Of a stretch of DNA of 32,923 nt, positions 24,486 to 32,923 are shown piece after piece. The DNA is taken from positions 19,434 to 52,356 of the forward strand of contig NZ_JAMXFD010000037.1 in assembly GCF_025370875.1 (NCBI RefSeq), in the 5' to 3' direction. Positions within the stretch are counted from its first letter, which is position 1; each line of letters opens with the position of its first letter. The notes below the pieces were generated by a model that had not been told where the DNA came from, searched no databases, and worked only from the letters and a program-made list of their open reading frames with translations. A program made the position numbers and the translations under genes. Source of the DNA: Laspinema palackyanum D2c. Lineage in GTDB: Bacteria; Cyanobacteriota; Cyanobacteriia; Cyanobacteriales; Laspinemataceae.

Positions 24486-24614
24486 CCGGCGGGGGATCAA
24501 TCCCCCGCCTCATAGCTAAAGTCGGTTAAAACCGACTAAAAACCCCACAGGATAAGACTTTCAGTCGGTTTCAACCGACTTAATCTGTTAGGCGGGGGAT
24601 TGATCCCCCGCCGG
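24486..24614. repeat. 129-bp palindromic element with 25-bp perfect terminal inverted repeats
   Basis: The left end 24486-24510 (CCGGCGGGGGATCAATCCCC then CGCCT) is the exact reverse complement of 24590-24614. Each end is itself a near palindrome (GGCGGGGGATcaATCCCCCGCC). Further inside, TCGGTTAAAACCGACT and AGTCGGTTTCAACCGACT form two more hairpins. A partial relative, CTCATAGCTAAAGTCGGTTA, precedes it at 24437-24457. It has no ORF. It lies between the convergent redoxin and c-di-GMP genes, so it may also end transcription in both directions. Confidence 0.85.
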
Positions 24615-24643
24615 TTGGTGCTGTGCCAAGTCCTAGCTGAGGG

Positions 24644-26479
24644 TTACCACTGGGGAGAACCGGCTAACAATTGCGCGATCGCCTCTGGATCTAAGGGTTT
24701 AGAAAAGAGGTATCCCTGGGCGAAATCACAGCCTAATCCTCGGAGTTTTTCTAACTGGATGGGAGTTTCCACCCCTTCGGCGATCGCAATCATGCCCATT
24801 GTGTGAGCGATTCCAATAATACCAGGAACCAATCCGCACTGATGTTCCTTACCATCGATGCGCTGGATAAATGAACGGTCAATTTTGAGGACATTGACGG
24901 GAAATTCTTCGAGGTAACTTAAGGAAGAATAGCCGGTGCCAAAGTCATCAATGCTTAATTCAATCTGGCAGTCGCGAATTTGGTGGAGAATGTCCAGGGT
25001 GGCTTGGTTTTTATTGGCGATCGCACTTTCGGTAATTTCCAGTTTAAGCATTTGAGGATTGATTTGGGTGGATTCCAGGAGTTCCCGCAGATGCTGGATA
25101 AACGAAAATTGCAGAAAATGCCGCGCTGATAAATTGACACTACAAGTCACCTTGTCATTAATCAGGTTTTGATGTTGCCATACTTGGAGTTGTCCAACAG
25201 TTTCTTGTAATACCCACAGGTCAATTTGGGCGATTAAACCCGTTTCTTCGGCGATGGGGATAAAGTCGATGGGAGAGATAAATCCCCGGGTGGGATGTTG
25301 CCAGCGCACGAGGGCTTCAAAGCCATAAATTTGGCCCGTAGTTAGGGAAATAATCGGCTGATAATAAACTTTAAACTCCTGTCGTTCTACGGCGCGTCGC
25401 AAGTCGTTTTCAAGTTGGAGACGGTTTAATGCTTCGTCATGCATTCCCGGATCAAAGAGATAATATTGGCCTTTTCCTAGGGCTTTGGCGCGGTACATGG
25501 CGGTGTCCGCATCCCGGAGGAGATATTCGGGTTTTTCGTGGTAGAAACTGCCGAGGGTAATGCCGATACTGGCATTAATAAAGACTTCATACCGGGAGAG
25601 TTGAAAGGGTTCGGTTAAAGAGTTTAAGATGCGATCGGCGATGGTTTGGGCGCGATCGCGGGTGGGGAGTTCTTCCACGAGGATTGCAAATTCATCTCCC
25701 CCTAACCGCGCTAAGGTATCTTCTTCTCGGAGGGCGGATTGGAGGCGTTTGCCAATGGCAATCAGGAGTTCATCTCCGACGATATGACCGAGAGAATCGT
25801 TGACGACTTTAAAGCGATCGCAGTCTAAAAACAGGACGGCAAACTGATACTGTGGGTTGGCTTTGCGGAAGGCGATCGCCTGGTCCAATCGTTCCATAAA
25901 TAAAGCACGATTGGGTAAATTTGTCAAGGGGTCATGAAGGGCTAAATGGAGTAACCGTTCTTGGAGTTGCTTGCGTTCCTTGATTTCCTGAATTAGCTCT
26001 TGATTGGACTGTTCTAACTGGAGGGTGCGCTCTTGGACCCGAGTTTCCAGTTCGGCATTGAGTTGCTGAATTTTTAATTCGGCGTCCCGGCGCAATAGTT
26101 GGGTTTGGATGCGCGCTAAAACCTCTTCTAATTGAAAGGGTTTACTAATATAATCAATGCCCCCAACATTAAAGGCTTTGACTTTATCAAAGGCATCATC
26201 TAAGGCACTCAAAAAAATCACTGGAACTTCACAAGTGGCTTCATTTCCTTTTAAAATTTCGCAAACTTGATACCCGCTCATATCCGGCATCATGATATCC
26301 AGTAAAATCAGGTCCGGGACGACCACGCGACAGGCTTTGAGGGCCATTTGACCATTTAAGGCTTTGCGAACTTTATAGCCTTCTTCGGTTAAAATCGTGG
26401 CCAGATAGCGGAGATTATCTTGGGTATCATCCACGATGAGAATATCTTTTTGGAGCAGTTGAACAGATTCGGCGTTCAT
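24644..26479 (-). CDS. Response regulator with GGDEF and EAL domains (c-di-GMP turnover)
   Basis: A 611-aa cytosolic protein: receiver (1-~125; acidic pocket D17/D18, phospho-acceptor D61 in LLDIMMPDMSG, K113), coiled-coil linker (~130-180), GGDEF domain (~180-345) and EAL domain (~355-605). The cyclase motif RLGGDEF (GGDEF 260-264) is intact, with inhibitory-site R251-x-x-D254 five residues before it. The phosphodiesterase residues are also present: EAL 388-390, NLSARH, EITES, DDFGTGYSS, KIDRSF and AEGVETP. Either activity is therefore possible, with phosphorylation likely setting the balance. The ATG overlaps the upstream kinase stop as ATGA, with AGGAGG inside the kinase end, so translation is coupled and that kinase is the probable phosphodonor. 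Confidence 0.95.
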   Translation of the reverse strand: MNAESVQLLQKDILIVDDTQDNLRYLATILTEEGYKVRKALNGQMALKACRVVVPDLILLDIMMPDMSGYQVCEILKGNEATCEVPVIFLSALDDAFDKVKAFNVGGIDYISKPFQLEEVLARIQTQLLRRDAELKIQQLNAELETRVQERTLQLEQSNQELIQEIKERKQLQERLLHLALHDPLTNLPNRALFMERLDQAIAFRKANPQYQFAVLFLDCDRFKVVNDSLGHIVGDELLIAIGKRLQSALREEDTLARLGGDEFAILVEELPTRDRAQTIADRILNSLTEPFQLSRYEVFINASIGITLGSFYHEKPEYLLRDADTAMYRAKALGKGQYYLFDPGMHDEALNRLQLENDLRRAVERQEFKVYYQPIISLTTGQIYGFEALVRWQHPTRGFISPIDFIPIAEETGLIAQIDLWVLQETVGQLQVWQHQNLINDKVTCSVNLSARHFLQFSFIQHLRELLESTQINPQMLKLEITESAIANKNQATLDILHQIRDCQIELSIDDFGTGYSSLSYLEEFPVNVLKIDRSFIQRIDGKEHQCGLVPGIIGIAHTMGMIAIAEGVETPIQLEKLRGLGCDFAQGYLFSKPLDPEAIAQLLAGSPQW

Positions 26480-29400
26480 TGGCCCTCCTGTTGAGTTAAT
26501 TCCTCAATCAGATCAAACTGATAGTTATGGGCTAACTCGGCTAAGGCTTGGGATAAGGGGGCCAGATCCGGGGGAATCTCTTCGAGTAAGCGTAAAATCA
26601 AATCATCACTGCATTGCATGGCCGCATCATAAAGCTGATGAATCCAACTTTCGGGCATAATTTTCAAAGCCTCCGGGGAGAGGGAATACAGGGGTTTAGA
26701 ACTATTTGGGGGGGAGCCTTTCTGGTCCGGGGAGAGGTCTTCAAAAATATAGTCAATATTCAGATATTTGCCGATGGTTTCGAGCAAAAAGTCTTCTTGA
26801 AACGGCTTGCGAATAAAGTCATCGCAACCGGCATCTAAAATCATTTTTCTTTCTTCCTCAAAAGCACTAGCCGTTAAGGCGACAATGGTCGTTTTTTGAC
26901 CCTGAACGGTATTTTTAATATGTCGGGTGGCTTCATAACCATCCATGACGGGCATTTGCATATCCATTAAAATTAAGTGAGGTTTCCAACTTTCATAAAC
27001 CGCGATCGCCCCTTGGCCGTTCTCCGCCTCTTGCACTTGAAATCCGATGGATTGCAAGATTGTCTTCAACAATAGACGACTTTCAAAAGCATCATCCACG
27101 ACTAAAATGCGAGATTCCTTCCCCTGAGCTTGGGGGGCGATCGCCACTGCACGGCGCTTGGTTTGGCGAGTTTGAACCTCCCCCTCGCTACTCGGTGCGA
27201 TCGCCACGGCAAAGGCAAACACCGTTCCTTGCCCCACAGTGCTGGTGACCTGAATATCGCCTCCCATTAATTGTACGAACTTTCGGCTAATTGGTAAACC
27301 CAGGCCCGTCCCTTGCTGAGATTTACGTCCTGTTTCTGTTTGTCCAAAGGGTTCAAACAATTTCCCCATTTCCTCGGGAGCAATCCCTGGACCCGTATCC
27401 TCAATTTCCAAATATAAGAACTTCCCCTGATTACCGGAGTCCGAAAAATCCCCCGGGTCAGGATTCACCCCCGTCAAGGCATCTTTCACCTCAATCCGGA
27501 GGATAACGCGACCCGTTTCGGTAAACTTAATCGCATTCCCTACAATATTAATCAGCACCTGACGTAACTTGCTCTCATCGGTTTTCACAAACTGAGGAAG
27601 GGTCTCGCAACCCTCAAAAATAATCTGAAGTTGCTTGGACTCCGCCTTGAGTTGAAACATCTCATTTAACGATTTCAGCAAATTCAGTAAATCAAAATTT
27701 ACCGGATTAAAACTCATTCTCCCCGCTTCAATTTTTGACATTTCCAACACATCATTAATTAAAGCTAAAAGATGCCCTCCGGCCCGATTAATAATTTTTA
27801 AATGCTCGTGATTTTCCGGCTTCAGCGAGGAATCCCGGGCCAAAACTTGAGTAAACCCCAAAATTGCATTCAGGGGAGTTCGCAGTTCATGGCTCATATT
27901 CGCCAGAAACTCACTTTTGGCCCGGTTAGCCGCATCCGCAGCGAGGGCGGCTTTTTGGAGGGCGTGGGATTGTCGCTGAGTTTTGTCCAGTAACTCCGCT
28001 TGCTGGAGGGCCACTCCCAACTGATTGCCAATTTGCACCACCACTTTAATTTCTGCTTCTTTCCAATGGCGAGGACCGCTATTTTGATAGCTGGCTAATA
28101 ATCCCCAGAGTTTATTCCCCGAAAAAATAGGCACAATAATATAGGCTTTGGCTTGAAATTGCTCTAGGATATTCAAGTAAGACTCATCAAAACCCTCATG
28201 GTAAACATCTTCAACCGCTAAATAAGTCAAGCCTAAATTCCAGGTTTCAGTTCGGGCGGATTGCATATAGCAATCTTCCAGTCCAATCTCCTTGTCCCCT
28301 AGCAACTCCGAGTCATCCCCGTTTAGGTTCACCGCAGTTTCGGGTAAATTTTGGATGTTATCCATTAAAGAAATCCATTCGGAACCCGTGGATTCGGCCA
28401 CCACCTCACCTCGCCAGTCGTCATGAAAATGGTGAACTAAGACCCGATCGCACTTGAGCACCTGGCGCAATTCCCGGGTGGTTGCCGAAAAAATCGTTTC
28501 CAAATCCAGGGTTTCGCGCATCCGTTGAATCACTTGAGACAGGGCACGTTCTCGTTGGACACTTTCCTGTAATGCTTCTTCCGCTTGTTTGCGTTCCGTA
28601 ATATCCGTTAAAGTCCCCGTCAGTCGGTAAGCTTCCCCTGCTTCATTCCGGATACATTTACCCTTCACTTCCACCCAAATCCAACTCTTATCTTTCCGTT
28701 CCATGCGGTGGGTATGATAATAGTATAGCGGATTTTGCCCTTGCACATGGTCTTGCAGGGTTTGCATTGCCACGGACAAATCGTCTGGGTGGACCTTGTT
28801 AAACCAAGTGCTAACCCGATAGGGTAATTCTCCCTCCTCATAGCCTAAAATTTGCATCCAGACTGGAGAGTAATAAATTTGGTCATTTTTTAAATCCCAA
28901 TCCCAAATCCCATCATTTGTCCCGGATACGGCTAATTTAAACCGTTCCTCACTTTCGCGCAGAGCATCTTCCGCCCTCTTGCGTTCCAACAGTTCAGTTT
29001 TAGCTTGCTCAAACAGCGTACATTGTTGAATGGCGATGGACAATTGCACCGAAAGCTGCCGGAGAGATTCAATTTCCGATTCATGCCATTGTCTTTCGCC
29101 GCTACAGTGATGAGCAATCAGCAATCCCCATAATTGTTCCCCTTGTCGCAGTGGAACCACAAGATTGGCTTGAACTGCAAACCGACTGAGAAGTTCTACA
29201 TGGCATTCCGACAGTCCCGCCTTGTTAATATTATCAATGGTGCGAATTCGACCTTGCGCGTACAGGGGAATATGGGTTTCAATGAAACAGCGATCTTCGA
29301 TTTCAATCCCTTTGACGGACATCCAGTCAGAACCCACGGATTCAACGGCAATCACCCCACCCCAGTCCGGGTTAAAACGATAAATTAAAATGCGGTCCGT

Positions 29401-31962
29401 GTTTAAAAATCCGCGAACTTCGTTGACGGCAGTGTCTAGGACTTCTTCTAAGTCAAGAGAGGATCGAATCCGTTCCTGAATCGAACTCACCAGACGTTCC
29501 CGTTTAAGCTGCTGCTGTAAGGCAATTTCCGCCCGTTTGCGTTCACTAATATCGGTAATAGTGCCCAGATAGCCTTTGACTACGCCATCATCGCCGATTT
29601 CGGCGATCGCCTGCCCGATCGCCCAAACCACAATCCCATCAGGACGGACAAAGCGATATTCTGATTTAAACGGCACCCGCGTTTCAGCGGCTAAAAACCA
29701 CTCCGATTGCACCCGCTTCAAATCATCGGGATGGAGATTAGCAATCCAACTTTTGCCGATCGCCCGTTCCAAAGAAAGTCCCGTCAACTCACTCCAACGT
29801 TGGTTAACATAACGACAATTGCCCTGAGCATCGGTATGAAAAATACAAACCGGAGAGGCTTCAGCCAGGGTTTGGTACCGCCGCTGACTCTCATCTAAGG
29901 CCGCTTCCGCAGCTTTTCGAGGCGTAATATCTTTGTGGGTGCCACTCATGCGTAAGGGAATGCCAGATGGGTCTCGTTCTACTACTTTACCGCGAGAAAG
30001 AATCCATTTCCATTCCCCAGACTGCGATCGCATTCGTAATTCCCGTTCATAGACCGGGAGAATACCCGCTAAATGGTCCTGTAATGCTCTTAGCGTCTTT
30101 TTTTTGTCCTCGGGATGTAACAAATCCTCCCAAATTTGATAGGAGTTGCCAATTTCCTCCACGTCATACCCCAGCATCCGTTTCCATTGCGGGTCAAAAT
30201 AGGTTTTTCCCGTGGGAATTTGCCAATCCCAGATGCCTAAATCACTGCCTTCCAAGGCGAGTTGTAAGCGCCGTTCACTCTCACTCAGGGCCGCTTCTGC
30301 CATCTTTTGACCAATGGAGGACCCTAACTGAGTGGCAACCGCCCCCACCAAGGCGATCGCCCGTTCATCTCGGGGACTTTCTGTGCGTTTAAAGAAGGTT
30401 AAAACTGCTAGAATCCCATTCCCTCGGATAATGGGTACGGCAAAACAGGCTTTTAATCCTTGTCTTACTGCCATTAAAGCATCGTCGAAGGGTTTAGTTT
30501 CCTCGGTCAAATTTTCAATCCATTCCGGTTGCCGCGACTCCCAAACCCGTCCGGGAAGTCCTTCCCCCAACGGATAAGTCAGGGATTCCCGTTGCAGGCG
30601 GAACGCTTCTACATCAGGTGCGGGGTAATACCAACCGGGACGATAGGTGAGGATTTGCTGATTTTCATCGGGAAGCCACGCCTCTGCTACATCCCAATTA
30701 ATGGTCATACAAATTGAGCGTAAGACAGAGGCTATTGCTGTTTCTAAATCCGGTGCATGACGGATGGCTTGATTGGTATCTAACAGCAACCGAATTTCGT
30801 CTTCACTTTGCTTGCGATCGCTGATATTACTAAAGGTACAAACGACTCGTTCAACTTGGCCCGATGCGTTTAGTTGGGGGTCCATATTCAGCAGCAACCA
30901 TACGGTGTCTTTTTTCCCCCACCGACAGATTCCCGTGACTTGATTTTGCACAGGTTGACCCTGGGCAGTCGCCTTATGTAGGGGATGCTGTTCTTGAAGC
31001 GAAATTGTGCCATCCAGGGAGAGAATTTGCCAATTGAACTCGAAGGCACTTTTCCCTTGTAACTCGGATTCGGGAACATCAAGCAGTTCACTCGCCAGGG
31101 GATTACTTAATACAATGGTGCCCTTTTCATCGAGAAGTAATACCCCAACGGACATATTTTCCACCAGAGTTCGGAACCGGGTTTCACTTTCTTGGAGGGC
31201 CTGTTCTCGTAATAGGCGGGATTGGTAACGGCGATCGGCGAAGGAAGTAACCAGGGTGCCAATCAACAGAATCAGCGTTCCCACGCCGATTTGCATCGCT
31301 AACCAGGATTGGTCCGCCCCTTCAATCAGAATCGCTTCTGGGTTAGAAATTGCTGCAAAACAGGTGGCCCACATTCCGGTATAGTGCATCCCGGCGATCG
31401 CCACTCCCATAATTCCAGCACTCCCCAGTTTAACCCATTCCCGATGAGGACTGAGGGAGTCGCGAACCTGAAATGCCAACCCTAACGCCGTAGTTGAGGC
31501 AAAAATGGCGACTGCCACAGACAGGGCTACCCCCCAAGGATTGTAATGCAGGGTTGCCGGGACCTGGACTGCTGCCATTCCTAGATAATGCATCGAAGCA
31601 ATGCCCAATCCCATGACAATCCCCCCTCCCACCAGGAGGCGGACCCTCAACTGCTGCCGATTGTACAGCCACATCGCCAAAGCCGAAGCGACAATGGCAT
31701 CCACCCAAGATAACAGGGTCAGGGGGATATTGTAGGCTGTGGGGACGGGTAACTGTAACGCCAACATCGCGATAAAATGCATCGACCAGATGCCCGTTCC
31801 CATCGCCACCGCACCCCCCACACTCCAGACTAAGCGCGATCGCCTCGAAGAGTTCGGATTAACCCGTCCGGCTAAATCCAACGCCGTGTAAGAAGCAACC
31901 ACCCCAATGATAAAAGAAAGGGCGACTAAAACCGGCTCATATTGACCCTGAATCATCTCCAT
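26476..31962 (-). CDS. MHYT-PAS-GAF hybrid histidine kinase with a cyanobacteriochrome-type GAF
   Basis: An 1828-aa protein. The N-terminal seven-helix MHYT domain has MHFIAM (61), MHYLGM (124) and MHYTGM (192), proposed in other proteins to hold copper or sense diatomic gases. Then follow PAS (~258-385), GAF1 (~390-555), PAS (~560-690), PAS (~690-815), GAF2 (~820-985), PAS (~1000-1130) and GAF3 (~1135-1330). The kinase core has His1358 (MSHELRTPLNAI), G1 DTGPGIAPEE and G2 GTGLGLPIS. A receiver with D1667 (DMQMPVMDG) and a helical tail (~1740-1828) follow. GAF2 has D890-R-C892-F and C920-H921, the two-cysteine signature of DXCF cyanobacteriochromes. GAF3 is related but has Ser-Tyr in place of Cys-His. 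The frame is open to a TTG at 32025, but ATG 31962 is preceded by AGGGA. It is first in an operon with the GGDEF-EAL gene. Confidence 0.94.
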   Translation of the reverse strand: MEMIQGQYEPVLVALSFIIGVVASYTALDLAGRVNPNSSRRSRLVWSVGGAVAMGTGIWSMHFIAMLALQLPVPTAYNIPLTLLSWVDAIVASALAMWLYNRQQLRVRLLVGGGIVMGLGIASMHYLGMAAVQVPATLHYNPWGVALSVAVAIFASTTALGLAFQVRDSLSPHREWVKLGSAGIMGVAIAGMHYTGMWATCFAAISNPEAILIEGADQSWLAMQIGVGTLILLIGTLVTSFADRRYQSRLLREQALQESETRFRTLVENMSVGVLLLDEKGTIVLSNPLASELLDVPESELQGKSAFEFNWQILSLDGTISLQEQHPLHKATAQGQPVQNQVTGICRWGKKDTVWLLLNMDPQLNASGQVERVVCTFSNISDRKQSEDEIRLLLDTNQAIRHAPDLETAIASVLRSICMTINWDVAEAWLPDENQQILTYRPGWYYPAPDVEAFRLQRESLTYPLGEGLPGRVWESRQPEWIENLTEETKPFDDALMAVRQGLKACFAVPIIRGNGILAVLTFFKRTESPRDERAIALVGAVATQLGSSIGQKMAEAALSESERRLQLALEGSDLGIWDWQIPTGKTYFDPQWKRMLGYDVEEIGNSYQIWEDLLHPEDKKKTLRALQDHLAGILPVYERELRMRSQSGEWKWILSRGKVVERDPSGIPLRMSGTHKDITPRKAAEAALDESQRRYQTLAEASPVCIFHTDAQGNCRYVNQRWSELTGLSLERAIGKSWIANLHPDDLKRVQSEWFLAAETRVPFKSEYRFVRPDGIVVWAIGQAIAEIGDDGVVKGYLGTITDISERKRAEIALQQQLKRERLVSSIQERIRSSLDLEEVLDTAVNEVRGFLNTDRILIYRFNPDWGGVIAVESVGSDWMSVKGIEIEDRCFIETHIPLYAQGRIRTIDNINKAGLSECHVELLSRFAVQANLVVPLRQGEQLWGLLIAHHCSGERQWHESEIESLRQLSVQLSIAIQQCTLFEQAKTELLERKRAEDALRESEERFKLAVSGTNDGIWDWDLKNDQIYYSPVWMQILGYEEGELPYRVSTWFNKVHPDDLSVAMQTLQDHVQGQNPLYYYHTHRMERKDKSWIWVEVKGKCIRNEAGEAYRLTGTLTDITERKQAEEALQESVQRERALSQVIQRMRETLDLETIFSATTRELRQVLKCDRVLVHHFHDDWRGEVVAESTGSEWISLMDNIQNLPETAVNLNGDDSELLGDKEIGLEDCYMQSARTETWNLGLTYLAVEDVYHEGFDESYLNILEQFQAKAYIIVPIFSGNKLWGLLASYQNSGPRHWKEAEIKVVVQIGNQLGVALQQAELLDKTQRQSHALQKAALAADAANRAKSEFLANMSHELRTPLNAILGFTQVLARDSSLKPENHEHLKIINRAGGHLLALINDVLEMSKIEAGRMSFNPVNFDLLNLLKSLNEMFQLKAESKQLQIIFEGCETLPQFVKTDESKLRQVLINIVGNAIKFTETGRVILRIEVKDALTGVNPDPGDFSDSGNQGKFLYLEIEDTGPGIAPEEMGKLFEPFGQTETGRKSQQGTGLGLPISRKFVQLMGGDIQVTSTVGQGTVFAFAVAIAPSSEGEVQTRQTKRRAVAIAPQAQGKESRILVVDDAFESRLLLKTILQSIGFQVQEAENGQGAIAVYESWKPHLILMDMQMPVMDGYEATRHIKNTVQGQKTTIVALTASAFEEERKMILDAGCDDFIRKPFQEDFLLETIGKYLNIDYIFEDLSPDQKGSPPNSSKPLYSLSPEALKIMPESWIHQLYDAAMQCSDDLILRLLEEIPPDLAPLSQALAELAHNYQFDLIEELTQQEGQ

Positions 31963-32244
31963 AATTGTCCCTGAGATTGAATTTTTTGGCTTAAAAAATA
32001 TTATGAAATCCAGCGCAATTATCAACCCATTTTTGATAACTTTGGTTAAAATTAATTTTTAATGCCCTACTTTAATTTCCAAGTTAACAATACAACAATC
32101 TCTAATGGTCAATTATAAAACACCTCAAAAGGGGTCCAAGAGTCACCGCTCTTGTTGAGAATGCCACTTCTTCCCAGAAGCCCCTCAGTGTTGCCTTTGT
32201 ATCCCTGTTCGACTAACCCCTAAAGCAGGCTGGGAATATGCCTG

Positions 32245-32374
32245 TCTAATACTCCATACGGTACTGATAAGTCTACAAAAACAACCGGCATCAAGCGGTA
32301 TGTGTAGGGGCCTGCACATCGAAGCCCCTACAATCCGTTTTTATAGACCTTTAAATACCGTATGGAGTATTAGA
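32245..32374. repeat. 130-bp palindromic element with 19-bp perfect terminal inverted repeats
   Basis: TCTAATACTCCATACGGTA (32245-32263) is exactly complemented by TACCGTATGGAGTATTAGA (32356-32374). Pairing resumes inward: GTCTACAAAAAC against GTTTTTATAGAC, then TGTAGGGGC (32303-32311) against GCCCCTACA (32324-32332) around a 12-base centre. The whole element could fold as one long interrupted hairpin. There is no ORF and no clear target duplication. It resembles a non-autonomous MITE. Confidence 0.85.
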
Positions 32375-32680
32375 GGCACTCCAACCCTCTATGATTGTAG
32401 TCCACCCCTGAGTAAGGGCCGAGTGACCCGATTAGGTATTTCTCCCGGGACCCTAGACTGACCCTATCCTCTGTCAACCCCAAAAAATGCCCCAATTTCA
32501 GACAAGCCGCTTGGTGGGGGGGCTAACCAAACTAACGGAGCTTTTTCTAAGCATTTAGTTTGTTACAACTGATTTAAGATAGAGCATTTCCCACAGTTAT
32601 TATCGTACATTTAAGGAGTGGGTTGGCGTTGCCAGTGCGTCAGCACAGGGGGTTGCGATCGCACTCGTTAATAATTAATA

Positions 32681-32738
32681 GAGTATCTTGCTCGCTTTCT
32701 TGAGGTCAAATTCATTTAGGTGTGCGATAGCAGAGTCG
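32681..32738 (+). repeat. Second dispersed repeat, copy B
   Basis: GAGTATCTTGCTCGCTTTCT then TGAGGTCAAATTCATTTAGG matches the 4734-4790 copy at most positions and in spacing. The GCGAGCA hairpin arm of copy A is degraded here (GAGTA), so this copy is probably the older one. Confidence 0.6.
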
Positions 32739-32923
32739 GGGTTGAGAAGCGATCGCCTCCTTAAACCAGCAGTTTGGCCCAACTTCATCGGATAATTAAG
32801 ATGCCGTATTCAGCACCAATCATCATGGACCCCAGGAACTCCTATCGGCTCTTTAGGACTTGTGGTGATAAATTTATCTAATGAATTTCCAAAATCTTCA
32901 ATGTTCTTGAGTGGTTAAATCTG

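Larger units (their letters stand above)
31963..32923. other. Long non-coding region at the right edge
   Basis: 961 bases without a supportable gene on either strand. The first ~130 bases, AT-rich, presumably hold the promoter of the 26476-31962 kinase, but no clear hexamers can be named. It contains the palindromic element 32245-32374 and repeat copy B at 32681-32738. Near the edge a minus-strand frame reads a short protein-like phrase (TTSPKEPIGVPGVHDDW, about 32814-32864) without a start and is closed on both sides by stops. It may be a gene remnant or chance. Confidence 0.55.

Noticed and set aside
32814-32917. Minus-strand phrase resembling protein (NSLDKFITTSPKEPIGVPGV) at the window edge
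   Set aside because: No start codon, stops on both sides within about 35 codons, and no family recognised; it is too little to call a gene or pseudogene.

Overview
The window reads as chromosomal DNA of a cyanobacterium, most likely a filamentous Oscillatoriales-type organism. The evidence is the very frequent HIP1 palindrome GCGATCGC inside and between genes, long multi-domain PAS/GAF hybrid kinases, a cyanobacteriochrome-type GAF domain, pentapeptide and TPR repeat proteins, a CrtI/CrtISO-like carotenoid enzyme and a short-form HisG. The genus cannot be fixed from sequence reading alone.

Layout. 1-355: arrays of a short GTAG-hairpin repeat. 356-1765 (-): aspartate ammonia-lyase. 1888-4408 (+): two related TPR genes rich in the phrase DYWAWY. 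4470-4853: terminator-like hairpin and more repeats. 4867-7468 (-): hisG followed by an ABC exporter. 7593-9026 (+): OmpR-type response regulator and a putative lipoprotein, closed by a strong terminator. 9210-12315 (-): serpin, metallophosphoesterase and a Nu-class-like glutathione transferase. 12878-16810 (+): an unrecognised acidic protein, a pentapeptide-repeat protein and a carotenoid-type FAD oxidoreductase. 16811-17400: structured non-coding DNA and a candidate 41-codon ORF. 17401-21714 (+): a CHASE4 hybrid kinase with two receivers and an HPt domain. 21711-22139 (-): a small secreted protein. 22140-23090: a dense repeat patch with a nested insertion. 23091-24425 (+): 2-Cys peroxiredoxin and a second redoxin. 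24486-24614: a palindromic element. 24644-31962 (-): a two-gene operon, an MHYT/PAS/GAF hybrid kinase followed by a REC-GGDEF-EAL protein. 31963-32923: non-coding, with another palindromic element.

How the genes work together. The clearest unit is the 24644-31962 operon. Its kinase has a membrane MHYT sensor and a GAF domain carrying both cysteines of a DXCF cyanobacteriochrome. It overlaps by four bases (ATGA) a protein with intact GGDEF, I-site and EAL residues. This suggests light and small-ligand input feeding a c-di-GMP switch. The 17401 kinase is a self-contained phosphorelay whose output is not local. Two peroxiredoxin-family genes and a YfcG-like transferase suggest thiol/peroxide defence but are not one operon.

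The least explained material is between genes. One family of short hairpins is preceded by a constant GTTCGTAGT, and its arms differ between copies yet still pair. It occurs in at least five intergenic patches, sometimes as exact tandem arrays. In one place a further 121-bp element has split a different palindrome and left TAA on both sides. These look like REP or MITE-type elements; no transposase for them is in this window.
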